64,000 nt of DNA from a bacterium (lineage in GTDB: Bacteria; AUK180): assembly GCA_023144005.1 (NCBI GenBank), contig JAGLGN010000001.1:116853-180852 (forward strand). The letters are read 5' to 3'. The position numbers were made by a program, and so were the translations under genes. The first letter of the stretch is position 1. Each line of letters begins with the position of its first letter. The notes under the pieces were generated by a model. That model worked only from the letters and a program-made list of their open reading frames with translations. It made no database searches and had not been told where the DNA came from. Of the stretch, positions 1-8,599 are shown piece by piece.

Positions 1-3000
1 AAGATAATCGGTTATCAATCATCCGTTATGGATATCACTGCGCAGCAGAATGCAGAGAAAGCAAAAGAATCTGCATTTCAACAGATCAAGGCAAGTGAGC
101 AGCAGTTAAAAGCAAGCGAACAACAGCAGAAGGCGCTCAATCAACAGCTAAAATCAAGTGAACAGCAACTTAGGACAAATGAACTGCAATTGATCCTAAA
201 GAATCAAGAGTGGAATTCTGTTTTCAATTCTCTTAATGATGTCCTGGTCATTCTAAATGAAGATTATTCGATCGAAAGGATCAATAATGCCGGCATTAAA
301 CTCTTAAGTATGAAAAGACGAGATATCATCGGTAAGAGATGCTATGAGATATTTTTTAACCGCAAAAACCCTTGTAAAAAATGTCATCTGCTCGATTTGA
401 AGGAAGGGAGATCGCCCAAGAAAGATTTCTTACCTAGAGAAATTCGCGGGCGGCAGTTCATCACTACAGTATCGATATTTCCCGTAAAATCAAAGGGAGG
501 ACAAAAGAAATATGTTGACACCCTTCATGATGTAACCAAAAAGATAAATCTGATAGAGAAGATGAAAAGCATTTACGAGATCATAAACATTTCCTCTGAG
601 GTGGTTTTCCTTTGGAAAAATGATCCGAACTGGACAATAGAATTCGTTTCGTCAAATGTACGAAAACTATTCGGCTATACCAAGCAAGATTTAGAAGGCG
701 GTAAAATCAAGTACGGCCAGATCATACATCCGGATGATATCGGCAGGGTAAGTGATGAAGTCGTCAAATTCTCATCAAGCAGGAGAAGGAGAAGTTTCAC
801 TCATCTGCCCTATCGGATCATTACAAAAAATTCAAAGGAAATTTGGATACTTGACAAAACCTTTATCAGAAGAGATGCCGCGGGCAATATTACTCATTAT
901 ATGGGGATACTATCGGATCATACCAAGCTTACGGAGGCAAAGATTTCTCAGGAAAATTTCGCAAAACGCGAGAAAACCATTGCCGAAATCGGCAAAGTCG
1001 CTCTTCGAGGAAAGGATTTAGATAAGGTTTTTATGGAAGTACTCGATATCGTCAAGAATTTTTTCGGAGCAAAAGCCGCCATGCTCGCAAAATGCAAACC
1101 GAATTCGAATGAAATGATATTGATCTCTCAAAACGGCTTTGATGGGAATTTGACCGAATGGATGAGCATAGATCCAGGAAAAGGATGTGGCCGATGTATC
1201 CCTCAAAAATCCCTGAGGACCGTTTTGATCAAGAGTTTTATGAAGAATGGAGAGTGGCTCGGGCCGAAATTCCTTGAACAGCGTGGGATAGTAATGGGTG
1301 TATGCGCCGGGATTGCTCATGAAAATGAACCTTGGGGAATATTGGGAGTATATTTTCAAGATCAAAAGATGATATCCACAAAGCAGAAGAACTTTCTCAG
1401 ATCCGTCGGACTCATCCTTTCTTTTGCCATAACACGGTCCAGAAAGCAGGATCAGCTTGAAGATTCGATCAAGTACCTTAATTATACACTCAAAAATCAA
1501 AAAAGTCTCTTTCAACAGTTAAAGGCAAGTGAACAGCAATTAAAAGCCGGTGAAGAGCAATTGCACAGCACCAATAGAATATTAACAGAAAAAACAAACA
1601 TCCTGCAGGAAAGGATGAAGGAAGTGAATTGCCTTTACCAGGTTTCCAATCTGAGCGGGCGGGAAGATCTCGGCATTGAAGACTATCTCCAGAGCTTAGT
1701 AGAGATCATTCCCGGCGCAATGCAATACCCGAAAGACACCCTTGCACATATCTCGATCGAGGGTAAGGAATACGGAAGTAAGAATCACTTCAAGGCAAAA
1801 TTTAAAGCATCCTCTAAGATAGAAGTGAATAATCGTATCATAGGATTTCTCGAAGTGAGTGTAGGTAATGACAAAAGTGACGCTGTGAAAAAAGGCTTTC
1901 TTAGAGAAGAAAAGCAATTACTCGGGCTTATAACCGACTATATCGGAAAAGTGATCGCGAAGAAGCACGCAGCAGAAGAGATAGAAAGTCACAGAGAAAA
2001 GTACAAACTCCTTTTCGAGAACAATCCAGTCAACTTACACTCACTTAACAACAAAAGAGTCGTGGTCCAGGTGAACAATACCTGGTTAAGCACTTTGGGG
2101 TACCGGCGAGAAGATATCATTGGTACAAATTTTGTGGATCTCCTAACCGATAATTATAAAGAGGCATTTAGAGACACCTTTTCAGAATTTCTTAAAATTG
2201 GAGAAGTATCCGGTGTGGAATTTGATGTGATCAAAAGTGACGGTACCATCCTCCAAGTTCGTTTTGAGGGGAAATGTCTCTATGACGATGCAGGGAAATT
2301 CGAACGGACCTTGTGCGCTTTTTTAGATATTTCTGAAGAAAAGAAGATGAAGGAAGAAGAATATAAGATCTCGCGACTGGAGTCTTTGAGTGTTCTTTCT
2401 GCCGGGATCGCCCATGATTTCAACAATTATCTTGCAGGTATATTGACAAACCTATCTATCTTGAAATTGGATATTCCACCGGAAAGCAGGCTGAATCAAT
2501 CCCTGATCGAGATGGAAAAAGTAACCTTTGGCGCCAAATCCCTGACCGAACAGCTGCTTGATTTTTCAAAGGGAGGTAAGCCGCAAAAACAGGATCTTGA
2601 TCTGACAGAATTTCTTATCAGCACAGTTAAATTTACGCTCAGCGGATCAAATACCCATTTTGTTCAAGCCATAGCGGATAATCTCTGGGATATGTCCGGA
2701 GATAAAGGACAATTAAACCGCCTTTTTGGTAACCTGCTTATCAATTCTCAACAAGCGATGCCGTCAGGCGGAGATATCACCGTCAAGGCAGGCAATATTG
2801 AGTTACAAAATCAAGAGATCGGGAATTTGAAAAGCGGTAAATATGTATTGATAACGATCAAAGATACGGGGTTAGGGATACCGGAGGAGAATATTCCAAA
2901 TGTCTTTGACCCGTTCTTCACCACAAAGCAAAGCGGTAGCGGACTCGGCCTATCTTCGGCGTATAGGATAGTAGAGCGTCACCAGGGACATATCGATATT

Positions 3001-3483
3001 GCATCAATTCTTGGAGAAGGTACCACGGTGAACATCTACCTTCCCGCATTAGGGAAAAAGGGACGAGCTTCAGAATCACCAGAGAAACTAATGGATTTTA
3101 TCGGAAAAGGCAGGATTCTGTTCATGGACGATCAGAAATATCTGAGGGACTCTACTACGAAGATACTTAATAAATTCGGATTTGAAGTAGTAGCGGTAAA
3201 AAGCGAGGCAGAGGCAATAAGAGAATATGGAACTGCTTATAATAGTAACGAACCTTTTGTAGCGATTATTCTTGATCTCACTATTCCCGGTGGACAAGGC
3301 GGACTCTGGACAATGCAGGAGATCCTGAAGATCGATCCTACGGCAAAAGCTATCGTATCAAGCGGATATTCAAATCAGCCGGTCATGTCAGACCCGCAAA
3401 AGTTCGGATTTAAAGGAGCTGTAGCCAAGCCCTTTATGTTGAATGAACTCATTGAAATAATTAGAGAAGTGCTTGAAATATAG
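1..3483 (+). CDS. Hybrid sensor histidine kinase, multi-PAS/GAF, 5'-truncated by window edge
   Basis: Soluble multidomain hybrid kinase. The first ATG is at 28, but the frame is open back to base 1 and the residues spanning it read like the end of a PAS domain (GYQSSVMDIT), so the gene very likely starts outside the window. Counting from ATG 28: Q-rich heptad coiled coil 10-58; PAS 60-175 with a cysteine pair (C116, C119) in an NPCKKC motif; PAS 180-300; GAF-like 315-475; coiled coil 476-535; a second GAF-like region 535-650; PAS 660-770; HisKA with phospho-acceptor H796 (AGIAHDFNN); HATPase with DTGLGIP and GSGLGL boxes; receiver domain 1035-1150 with D1083. No membrane segment is visible in this part. 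It should autophosphorylate on H796 and pass phosphate to its own D1083; the input signal is unknown. No output domain or partner regulator lies beside it. Confidence 0.9.
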   Translation, partial: KIIGYQSSVMDITAQQNAEKAKESAFQQIKASEQQLKASEQQQKALNQQLKSSEQQLRTNELQLILKNQEWNSVFNSLNDVLVILNEDYSIERINNAGIKLLSMKRRDIIGKRCYEIFFNRKNPCKKCHLLDLKEGRSPKKDFLPREIRGRQFITTVSIFPVKSKGGQKKYVDTLHDVTKKINLIEKMKSIYEIINISSEVVFLWKNDPNWTIEFVSSNVRKLFGYTKQDLEGGKIKYGQIIHPDDIGRVSDEVVKFSSSRRRRSFTHLPYRIITKNSKEIWILDKTFIRRDAAGNITHYMGILSDHTKLTEAKISQENFAKREKTIAEIGKVALRGKDLDKVFMEVLDIVKNFFGAKAAMLAKCKPNSNEMILISQNGFDGNLTEWMSIDPGKGCGRCIPQKSLRTVLIKSFMKNGEWLGPKFLEQRGIVMGVCAGIAHENEPWGILGVYFQDQKMISTKQKNFLRSVGLILSFAITRSRKQDQLEDSIKYLNYTLKNQKSLFQQLKASEQQLKAGEEQLHSTNRILTEKTNILQERMKEVNCLYQVSNLSGREDLGIEDYLQSLVEIIPGAMQYPKDTLAHISIEGKEYGSKNHFKAKFKASSKIEVNNRIIGFLEVSVGNDKSDAVKKGFLREEKQLLGLITDYIGKVIAKKHAAEEIESHREKYKLLFENNPVNLHSLNNKRVVVQVNNTWLSTLGYRREDIIGTNFVDLLTDNYKEAFRDTFSEFLKIGEVSGVEFDVIKSDGTILQVRFEGKCLYDDAGKFERTLCAFLDISEEKKMKEEEYKISRLESLSVLSAGIAHDFNNYLAGILTNLSILKLDIPPESRLNQSLIEMEKVTFGAKSLTEQLLDFSKGGKPQKQDLDLTEFLISTVKFTLSGSNTHFVQAIADNLWDMSGDKGQLNRLFGNLLINSQQAMPSGGDITVKAGNIELQNQEIGNLKSGKYVLITIKDTGLGIPEENIPNVFDPFFTTKQSGSGLGLSSAYRIVERHQGHIDIASILGEGTTVNIYLPALGKKGRASESPEKLMDFIGKGRILFMDDQKYLRDSTTKILNKFGFEVVAVKSEAEAIREYGTAYNSNEPFVAIILDLTIPGGQGGLWTMQEILKIDPTAKAIVSSGYSNQPVMSDPQKFGFKGAVAKPFMLNELIEIIREVLEI

Positions 3484-3632
3484 TGTAAGAGAAAGTACGA
3501 AGTACAACTATGAAATATTCATAATGATGAGAAGCAAGAATGGTTATTCTAATTAACGGTAACAATTGAAATCCGGAAAAGGAAAATTTTGAGGAGATCT
3601 ATTTCTGCATGGAATCAAATCACTCCCTACGT

Positions 3633-5390
3633 TTACAACACCTCTTTGATGTCTGCTATTGAATAAGGTTTTTGGAGCAATGCATAATTCTCATTCTTCA
3701 GATCAATATTGTCCTCTGAATATCCCGTACTGATTATTATCCGGATGCCGGGGTCCAGCTTTCTTATTCTTTTCGCCAGGACATCTCCTCTGAGGTTCGG
3801 CAGGTCAAGGTCTGTCAGAAGAATATCATACTCCCCGGGAACAAATTCACTTATTGCCTCAAGTGAAGAGCCATATGAATGCACTGAGTGTCCCAGTCTC
3901 TCAAGAAGCAGGGTCATGGGATTTCTTATGAATTCTTCATCCTCTACAAATAGAATCTTTAAATGTCTACTTCCGCATATGCTTTTTATAGATTCTACTT
4001 TCTTCTTCGCGATTGGCTGCGAGCAGGACGGTAGTTCGATATGGAATGAACTCCCCAAATCAGTGGACGATTCCACATGGATAGAGCCATTCATATTCTT
4101 TATCATTCCGTAAGAAGATGAGAGACCAAGTCCGGTACCGCTACCCTCTTCCTTCGTAGTGAAAAGCGGATCAAATATCATTGGAAGGACTTCAGAAGAT
4201 ATTCCACAACCGTTATCAGATACTTTAATTGTTACCGTTTGCCCTTTCTCAGTCGAACTATTAAAGCAATCAATTTTTATCCTTCCCATTTCTTGCTCGA
4301 AAGAATCGCAAGCATTCGAGAGCAGATTGAGGAGCACCTGGACCAATTTGTAGGGATCCGCATATATGTTCTGGCACTTTTTCTCGATTTCAATATCAAG
4401 CCGGCCTTTTGACTTTGCCATACTTTCAAAAAGCTTTCTATTCTCCCTGAAAAACAAGTGAGGGGAGATTGGGCGTATTATTGCCGGTCTATTTCGCGCA
4501 AAGTCCATTAATTGGGATACCATCTTCTCCCCGTTCAGTATTGCTTGTTTTATCACCTGGATATTTTCTTGATTATAATTTCTCTCCAAGGCATTGATAT
4601 TTAGAGATATGGCGGTCAGAATATTATTAAAATCATGAGCAATACTTGAGGACAAGTGCCCCATTACTTCAAATCGACGGTCAATATCCGTCGTTTTGGT
4701 TGTTGTAGTATGCTCTCTATGTAGAATAAATATCTGAGATTTCTCCACTTGGAGCAACATAGCCTCGAAGCGGTTTTGGCCTACTCTCACAACACCACCA
4801 CAGGGTTGAAGCGCTTCAAATGAATCCTTTAAAAGCCTAAAACTTTCGCTGGCAAGGAGAGTTGAAAATGCAGATAGGAAATCAGCATCTTTTTTGAAAG
4901 AAATCCCCTCTCTCTGACAGGTCTCCTCGTTGGATAGGCAGATCTGCCCGGCGCGGTTTATAACAAATACGCAAAAAGGAAAATCAGCCGGGATATTTCT
5001 CCGGGGAAATTCCTTCTCACCACGGCTGAATGTGATCAGTATTTCCGCTAGAATAGTAAAATGTGTGAAGTCCTCTGGAAGATCGGTGGCATCCGCGGAT
5101 CTGGGACAAATAACATCACTTTCATATCTATAACAAATGTTGTCCGAGTTTTTCGGAGCCATTGCGGATGTTTCTTGCTTTCCGGATTTTCTTTCAATGA
5201 TCTTCATCTCATTCGCGTTATAAGTAATTGTTTCTTCGTCACTGTGGATAATGTATTCAATAGATTGCGAATTGTTCTTATACGAGATCACCCTATGTAG
5301 AGAATCAATAAAGTCATATCTGTCCTTAAATTCCCGCTGCAGGCCAAGTAAGGCTTTGAATAATGATGACCTTTTCTCCATATTATCCAT
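3633..5390 (-). CDS. Hybrid sensor histidine kinase
   Basis: Cytoplasmic hybrid kinase of 585 residues. Residues 1-135 match nothing I recognise; 140-225 resembles a PAS domain; HisKA has H252 in SSIAHDFNN; the HATPase carries DNGCGIS and GTGLGLSS; a C-terminal receiver has the acidic pair VEDEE and phospho-acceptor motif LLTDLDLP. I start at the ATG at 5390, which overlaps the stop of the upstream gene by one base (TGATG) and follows an AGGAAGG-like ribosome site; a TTG one codon earlier is possible. It is the last of four co-directional genes (from 8434 down) joined by one-base overlaps, so it is probably translationally coupled to the membrane protein at 5390-5863. It has no membrane segment, so the signal may come from those partners. 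Kinase function is clear; its role is inferred from context. Confidence 0.87.
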   Translation of the reverse strand: MDNMEKRSSLFKALLGLQREFKDRYDFIDSLHRVISYKNNSQSIEYIIHSDEETITYNANEMKIIERKSGKQETSAMAPKNSDNICYRYESDVICPRSADATDLPEDFTHFTILAEILITFSRGEKEFPRRNIPADFPFCVFVINRAGQICLSNEETCQREGISFKKDADFLSAFSTLLASESFRLLKDSFEALQPCGGVVRVGQNRFEAMLLQVEKSQIFILHREHTTTTKTTDIDRRFEVMGHLSSSIAHDFNNILTAISLNINALERNYNQENIQVIKQAILNGEKMVSQLMDFARNRPAIIRPISPHLFFRENRKLFESMAKSKGRLDIEIEKKCQNIYADPYKLVQVLLNLLSNACDSFEQEMGRIKIDCFNSSTEKGQTVTIKVSDNGCGISSEVLPMIFDPLFTTKEEGSGTGLGLSSSYGMIKNMNGSIHVESSTDLGSSFHIELPSCSQPIAKKKVESIKSICGSRHLKILFVEDEEFIRNPMTLLLERLGHSVHSYGSSLEAISEFVPGEYDILLTDLDLPNLRGDVLAKRIRKLDPGIRIIISTGYSEDNIDLKNENYALLQKPYSIADIKEVL

Positions 5391-5863
5391 CAAGTATCCT
5401 TCCTACATCTGAACAAAGTAAACATTCCCCAAAAAAGAAGAGCTGCGATGAAGGGAAGCGAATACAATTCAAGCCCCTCAGATGAAAATATCACAACTCC
5501 GGCGACTACAGATATTAAACCCGAGATGATTCTACCCATTTTGCCGGTGGGGAAAGATTCTCCGCGAGTTGTTCTACCGGTTCTGAATACTGGAATTATT
5601 CCCAGAAACGGCTTCAGATTCTCAGTTTTTTTCCGGTCTTTTGTCCTAAGTGAGAACTCATGCCCACAAAGGCCGATCAGAAAAATGGAAATTGAAACGA
5701 AATAGTACTCCGAAGAAGAATGGACTCCGAGCAACAATGAATAGCCCAACATCATTTCTCCCAAAGCAATAAGGAACAGATACCCGGAATGCGACCTAAA
5801 ATAATGCCTGAATCTCAAAAGAGAGTCGACAATTAGGATGAGACCGAGTATCTTGTATGTCAT
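5390..5863 (-). CDS. Small integral membrane protein of unknown function
   Basis: 157 residues with about four hydrophobic segments: two in the first 65 residues, and two near the C-terminus around 108-150. The basic loop between them (residues 70-105, RTKDRKK and RTGRTTRG) suggests a cytoplasmic loop. I do not recognise the family. The start ATG overlaps the stop of the cysteine-rich lipoprotein gene by one base (TAATG), and its own stop overlaps the start of the hybrid kinase by one base (TGATG). This tight linkage suggests it works in the same membrane signalling unit, perhaps coupling the lipoprotein to the soluble kinase; that is inference only. Confidence 0.65.
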   Translation of the reverse strand: MTYKILGLILIVDSLLRFRHYFRSHSGYLFLIALGEMMLGYSLLLGVHSSSEYYFVSISIFLIGLCGHEFSLRTKDRKKTENLKPFLGIIPVFRTGRTTRGESFPTGKMGRIISGLISVVAGVVIFSSEGLELYSLPFIAALLFWGMFTLFRCRKDT

Positions 5864-6627
5864 TAATTAACCGGTTCGGGACAAAGAATAATACAGAGAA
5901 GTATGCACCCGCCAATATTATATGTCGTGAGGGTACAGATAGCTGTACAGGCGGTTCTGCAACCCATGGCGTCGATATCATAAGCGGCCAGAGCCTCCAA
6001 ATAACTCTCCACAAGATACTCCGGTAGATATATACCCGCGCCGGGATTCAGGATGCGCCATTCGGCAAGTTCAAGAAAGGCAAGAATTTCTTCCTGCTGA
6101 TGCTCTGTTGCGATCCAAGCGGTGGTATGCGGAAGAAGATCATTTATTAACTTCTGCCTTGCCGCCTCAGAATTCCCCGATTCCAGCATCCTGGCAACCA
6201 CCTCTATTTTCTTACGGTAAGGTTTTTTCAGATGCTCGTTTGTAAAGGAAAAATATCCCATTTCAATGAAACCAAGAAGGTCGTTGAGTAAATCAACGGC
6301 CTCTGGTTGTGCAGGAGATAGCGTGTATTCATCCTCGTTAATATCCTCGCAGCAGTCATTCCCTTCTGGATCAAAGATGATTATTCCGGCATCGCTTTGT
6401 TCACCTGTCGTGGAAGACAATTCTATTTCAGGAACTGCTCGGTAACATATGTCAATGTATGCGGAATCGATCTCAGGATCGCTGTTCAGAGATTTAACGG
6501 CAGATGATTGATATATCCCAGTAGGGCTTAAGGGCATCTCCTCCCCTTGCCTGTCCGAACAGCTCAAAATCAGAATTGCAAATAAAACAAAGAGAACAAA
6601 CTTTTTTAAGCAAAAAATACTTTTCAT
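5863..6627 (-). CDS. Lipoprotein with symmetric six-cysteine C-terminal tail
   Basis: 254 residues. The N-terminus is a lipoprotein signal: two lysines, a long hydrophobic stretch, and a lipobox ending ILSC, so the mature protein should be lipid-anchored outside the inner membrane. The middle (about 30-215) is acidic and helical and is not recognised. The C-terminal tail has cysteines at 223, 227, 231, 241, 245 and 249, that is CX3CX3C-X9-CX3CX3C, with hydrophobic residues between them (CILLCIILC). Paired CX3C units are typical of disulfide-stapled helical hairpins; metal binding is another possibility. The ATG at 6627 has a GGAGGA ribosome site. The gene lies 22 bases after the kinase-like gene and overlaps the next gene by one base. 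I know no described family with this tail. Confidence 0.7.
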   Translation of the reverse strand: MKSIFCLKKFVLFVLFAILILSCSDRQGEEMPLSPTGIYQSSAVKSLNSDPEIDSAYIDICYRAVPEIELSSTTGEQSDAGIIIFDPEGNDCCEDINEDEYTLSPAQPEAVDLLNDLLGFIEMGYFSFTNEHLKKPYRKKIEVVARMLESGNSEAARQKLINDLLPHTTAWIATEHQQEEILAFLELAEWRILNPGAGIYLPEYLVESYLEALAAYDIDAMGCRTACTAICTLTTYNIGGCILLCIILCPEPVN

Positions 6628-6649
6628 AAATCCTCCAAAATATCGGTTA

Positions 6650-8434
6650 TCAATTATCTTTCGTTACTTTCAGTATTATCCTTAGTCCGGAAGGTGACAT
6701 CCTCTCGAATTCCATTCTGATCCCGTTGATGCGGAATAGATTTCGACAGAATGCCAGGCCAGTAGCTTGCAGAAGGTCCTTTTCATCCTTCATACTTTTT
6801 TCTATTGAAAATAAATCCGCAAGCTCATTGTAATTTTCAATTGGCGCGTTCCATGCGGGTAGTTCTATACAGATACCGGAACAATTTCCCACTTTGTCGA
6901 TGGCGATACTAATCTCAGTTCTTTCTGAAAAAGCTCCGAGATTCAGCACTGCAATTTCAAGAAGCGTGGCAAACGCCTGTAAAAAATACTCAGGATCCAA
7001 ACTTACATCCACAGGCGACATAGCATTGCAGTTGATGACAATATTTTTCTTCTCCAGGGCATCTCTGTTGTCCTCCACAACCTTGTTCACAAGTGTTGGA
7101 AGGTTAATTTTTATGCGTGATATCTCGTATGTAGCAATAGTTCTACGGACACTTTCTGCTTTGCTTCGCATCTTAGAGAGCGAATGTTTGATATTTTCCC
7201 TTATCTCGACTTTATTTTCTCCATTTTCCAATAATTCCATGTTGAGTTCTACCATTGTGATGAAGTTTGCGAAAATATCCACCATTACCGAAACGATCTT
7301 TTCGATTCTTATTTCACAGCTCATATCACCATTAGAATCTCTCATCGAACCGTTAACCAAGTTCACGGCAACAATAATTTCAAGTTCTTTTCCGGTTTCA
7401 AGTCTCGCAAGATGGATATGAGATTGGAATAATTTGCCGCTGAAAGCCGTGAATTTTGAAGTAAAATTCACATATGGGACCAGAGAGTCCGTCCGGACAA
7501 ACTCCTGAAAATATCTTTTGCCTTTCTCGTCCAGAAGGGCGAGTAAGTCTCCCTCTATATTAATAGAAGACGACCATAACACATGTCCTTGAACATCCAC
7601 CCGAAAGGTCCTGTCAGCAATTCGGGATAATCTCTGAATCATCTCTTCATTCTCTTTGACGGATACTCTAAGTTTCTTTCGAAGCAGAAACAATCCTCCG
7701 CCGAGGAATTGAATCAAAATAAGTAAGAATAAAGCGATGCCTAATGAAGTGTTTTTCCAGAAAACCGCCCTTGAATACCTCAGCACCTTGTCGGGATAAA
7801 GGGAGATCTGAAATACCAGTTCACTTGAGATAAGCTGAGCTTCATATCCGTATTCAATAGGAAAGAATCTCTTTTCGGTTATCTGTTGGGAAATATATTC
7901 CCAGTCCTCAGTCCTTACTTCAAGGGGCATATCTTTTCGAAACCTTATCCCGGTTTCGAAAAGTTCTTCAGGGTCCACGACGAATGCAATGTGGTTGCGC
8001 TCCTGAACAGCCATACTTATTATTAGATACTTGCGGCCTTGCCACGAGGTGAAAAACGAGCTGCTTTTCGGCTCTATTGATCCGAGCACCTCTTCTGAGA
8101 ACAATTCATCATTCCCTGAAACAAAGATAAGGCCGGCCGAAGATAAATACACCGCGCGAAGAAAGCTGTATCTGGAATGTAATAGCCGCTCCGCCACATC
8201 AATCTGCTGAGGGGATCTTTTGAATGTCGAAAGCAGCACTTCTGTAGCAGACCTTGTAAACCCCTCAAGCTCCTTTTTCATGTGAGCTATTTCACTTTTT
8301 GCATATTTCGCATTCACTCTTTTAATATAGGATTGCTCTTTATAAGTTGATTGAAAATAAAGAAATATGAACCATAAGAAAGCAGCAAGAATAATAAAAA
8401 GCACATTTTTAAGGGAGATTTCACTATACTTCAT
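6650..8434 (-). CDS. Membrane-anchored histidine-kinase homologue lacking catalytic residues
   Basis: 594 residues. A membrane segment at about 11-27 and another at about 230-252 enclose a periplasmic sensor domain of about 200 residues. Residues 265-365 resemble a weak PAS. From about 370 the sequence aligns with HisKA of its neighbours (they have AHDFNN then ILT; here VDIFAN then FIT), but the phospho-acceptor histidine is replaced, by D386 in my alignment. In the ATPase region the N-box asparagines and the DxGxG motif are missing (IELPAW stands at the G1 position). It is therefore probably a pseudokinase acting as a sensor or scaffold rather than an ATP-using enzyme. It is first in a four-gene run that ends with an intact hybrid kinase, a plausible catalytic partner. 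It has a strong promoter and an AAGGAG ribosome site. The pseudokinase call rests on an alignment by eye. Confidence 0.72.
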   Translation of the reverse strand: MKYSEISLKNVLFIILAAFLWFIFLYFQSTYKEQSYIKRVNAKYAKSEIAHMKKELEGFTRSATEVLLSTFKRSPQQIDVAERLLHSRYSFLRAVYLSSAGLIFVSGNDELFSEEVLGSIEPKSSSFFTSWQGRKYLIISMAVQERNHIAFVVDPEELFETGIRFRKDMPLEVRTEDWEYISQQITEKRFFPIEYGYEAQLISSELVFQISLYPDKVLRYSRAVFWKNTSLGIALFLLILIQFLGGGLFLLRKKLRVSVKENEEMIQRLSRIADRTFRVDVQGHVLWSSSINIEGDLLALLDEKGKRYFQEFVRTDSLVPYVNFTSKFTAFSGKLFQSHIHLARLETGKELEIIVAVNLVNGSMRDSNGDMSCEIRIEKIVSVMVDIFANFITMVELNMELLENGENKVEIRENIKHSLSKMRSKAESVRRTIATYEISRIKINLPTLVNKVVEDNRDALEKKNIVINCNAMSPVDVSLDPEYFLQAFATLLEIAVLNLGAFSERTEISIAIDKVGNCSGICIELPAWNAPIENYNELADLFSIEKSMKDEKDLLQATGLAFCRNLFRINGIRMEFERMSPSGLRIILKVTKDN

Positions 8435-8450
8435 TTATTACTCCTTGTAT

Positions 8451-8479
8451 AGTATAGTATTTATCCTTTGATAAATCAA
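8451..8479 (-). promoter_or_regulatory. Sigma-70-type promoter for the 8434-3633 operon
   Basis: On the minus strand, -35 TTGATT (8479-8474), 17-base spacer, -10 TATACT (8456-8451), then AAGGAG and the start codon at 8434. Both boxes are close to consensus with ideal spacing. Confidence 0.75.
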
Positions 8480-8599
8480 TTTCTCAACTATAAAGATACC
8501 ATTATTGATTTTTCTGCAAGGGAAGGAGTTGTACCGCAATTAAGAGAAACTGTGATTGCTGTTTCCCGTATTTCTCCAGTACCGGTGTGGTGCGAAGTA

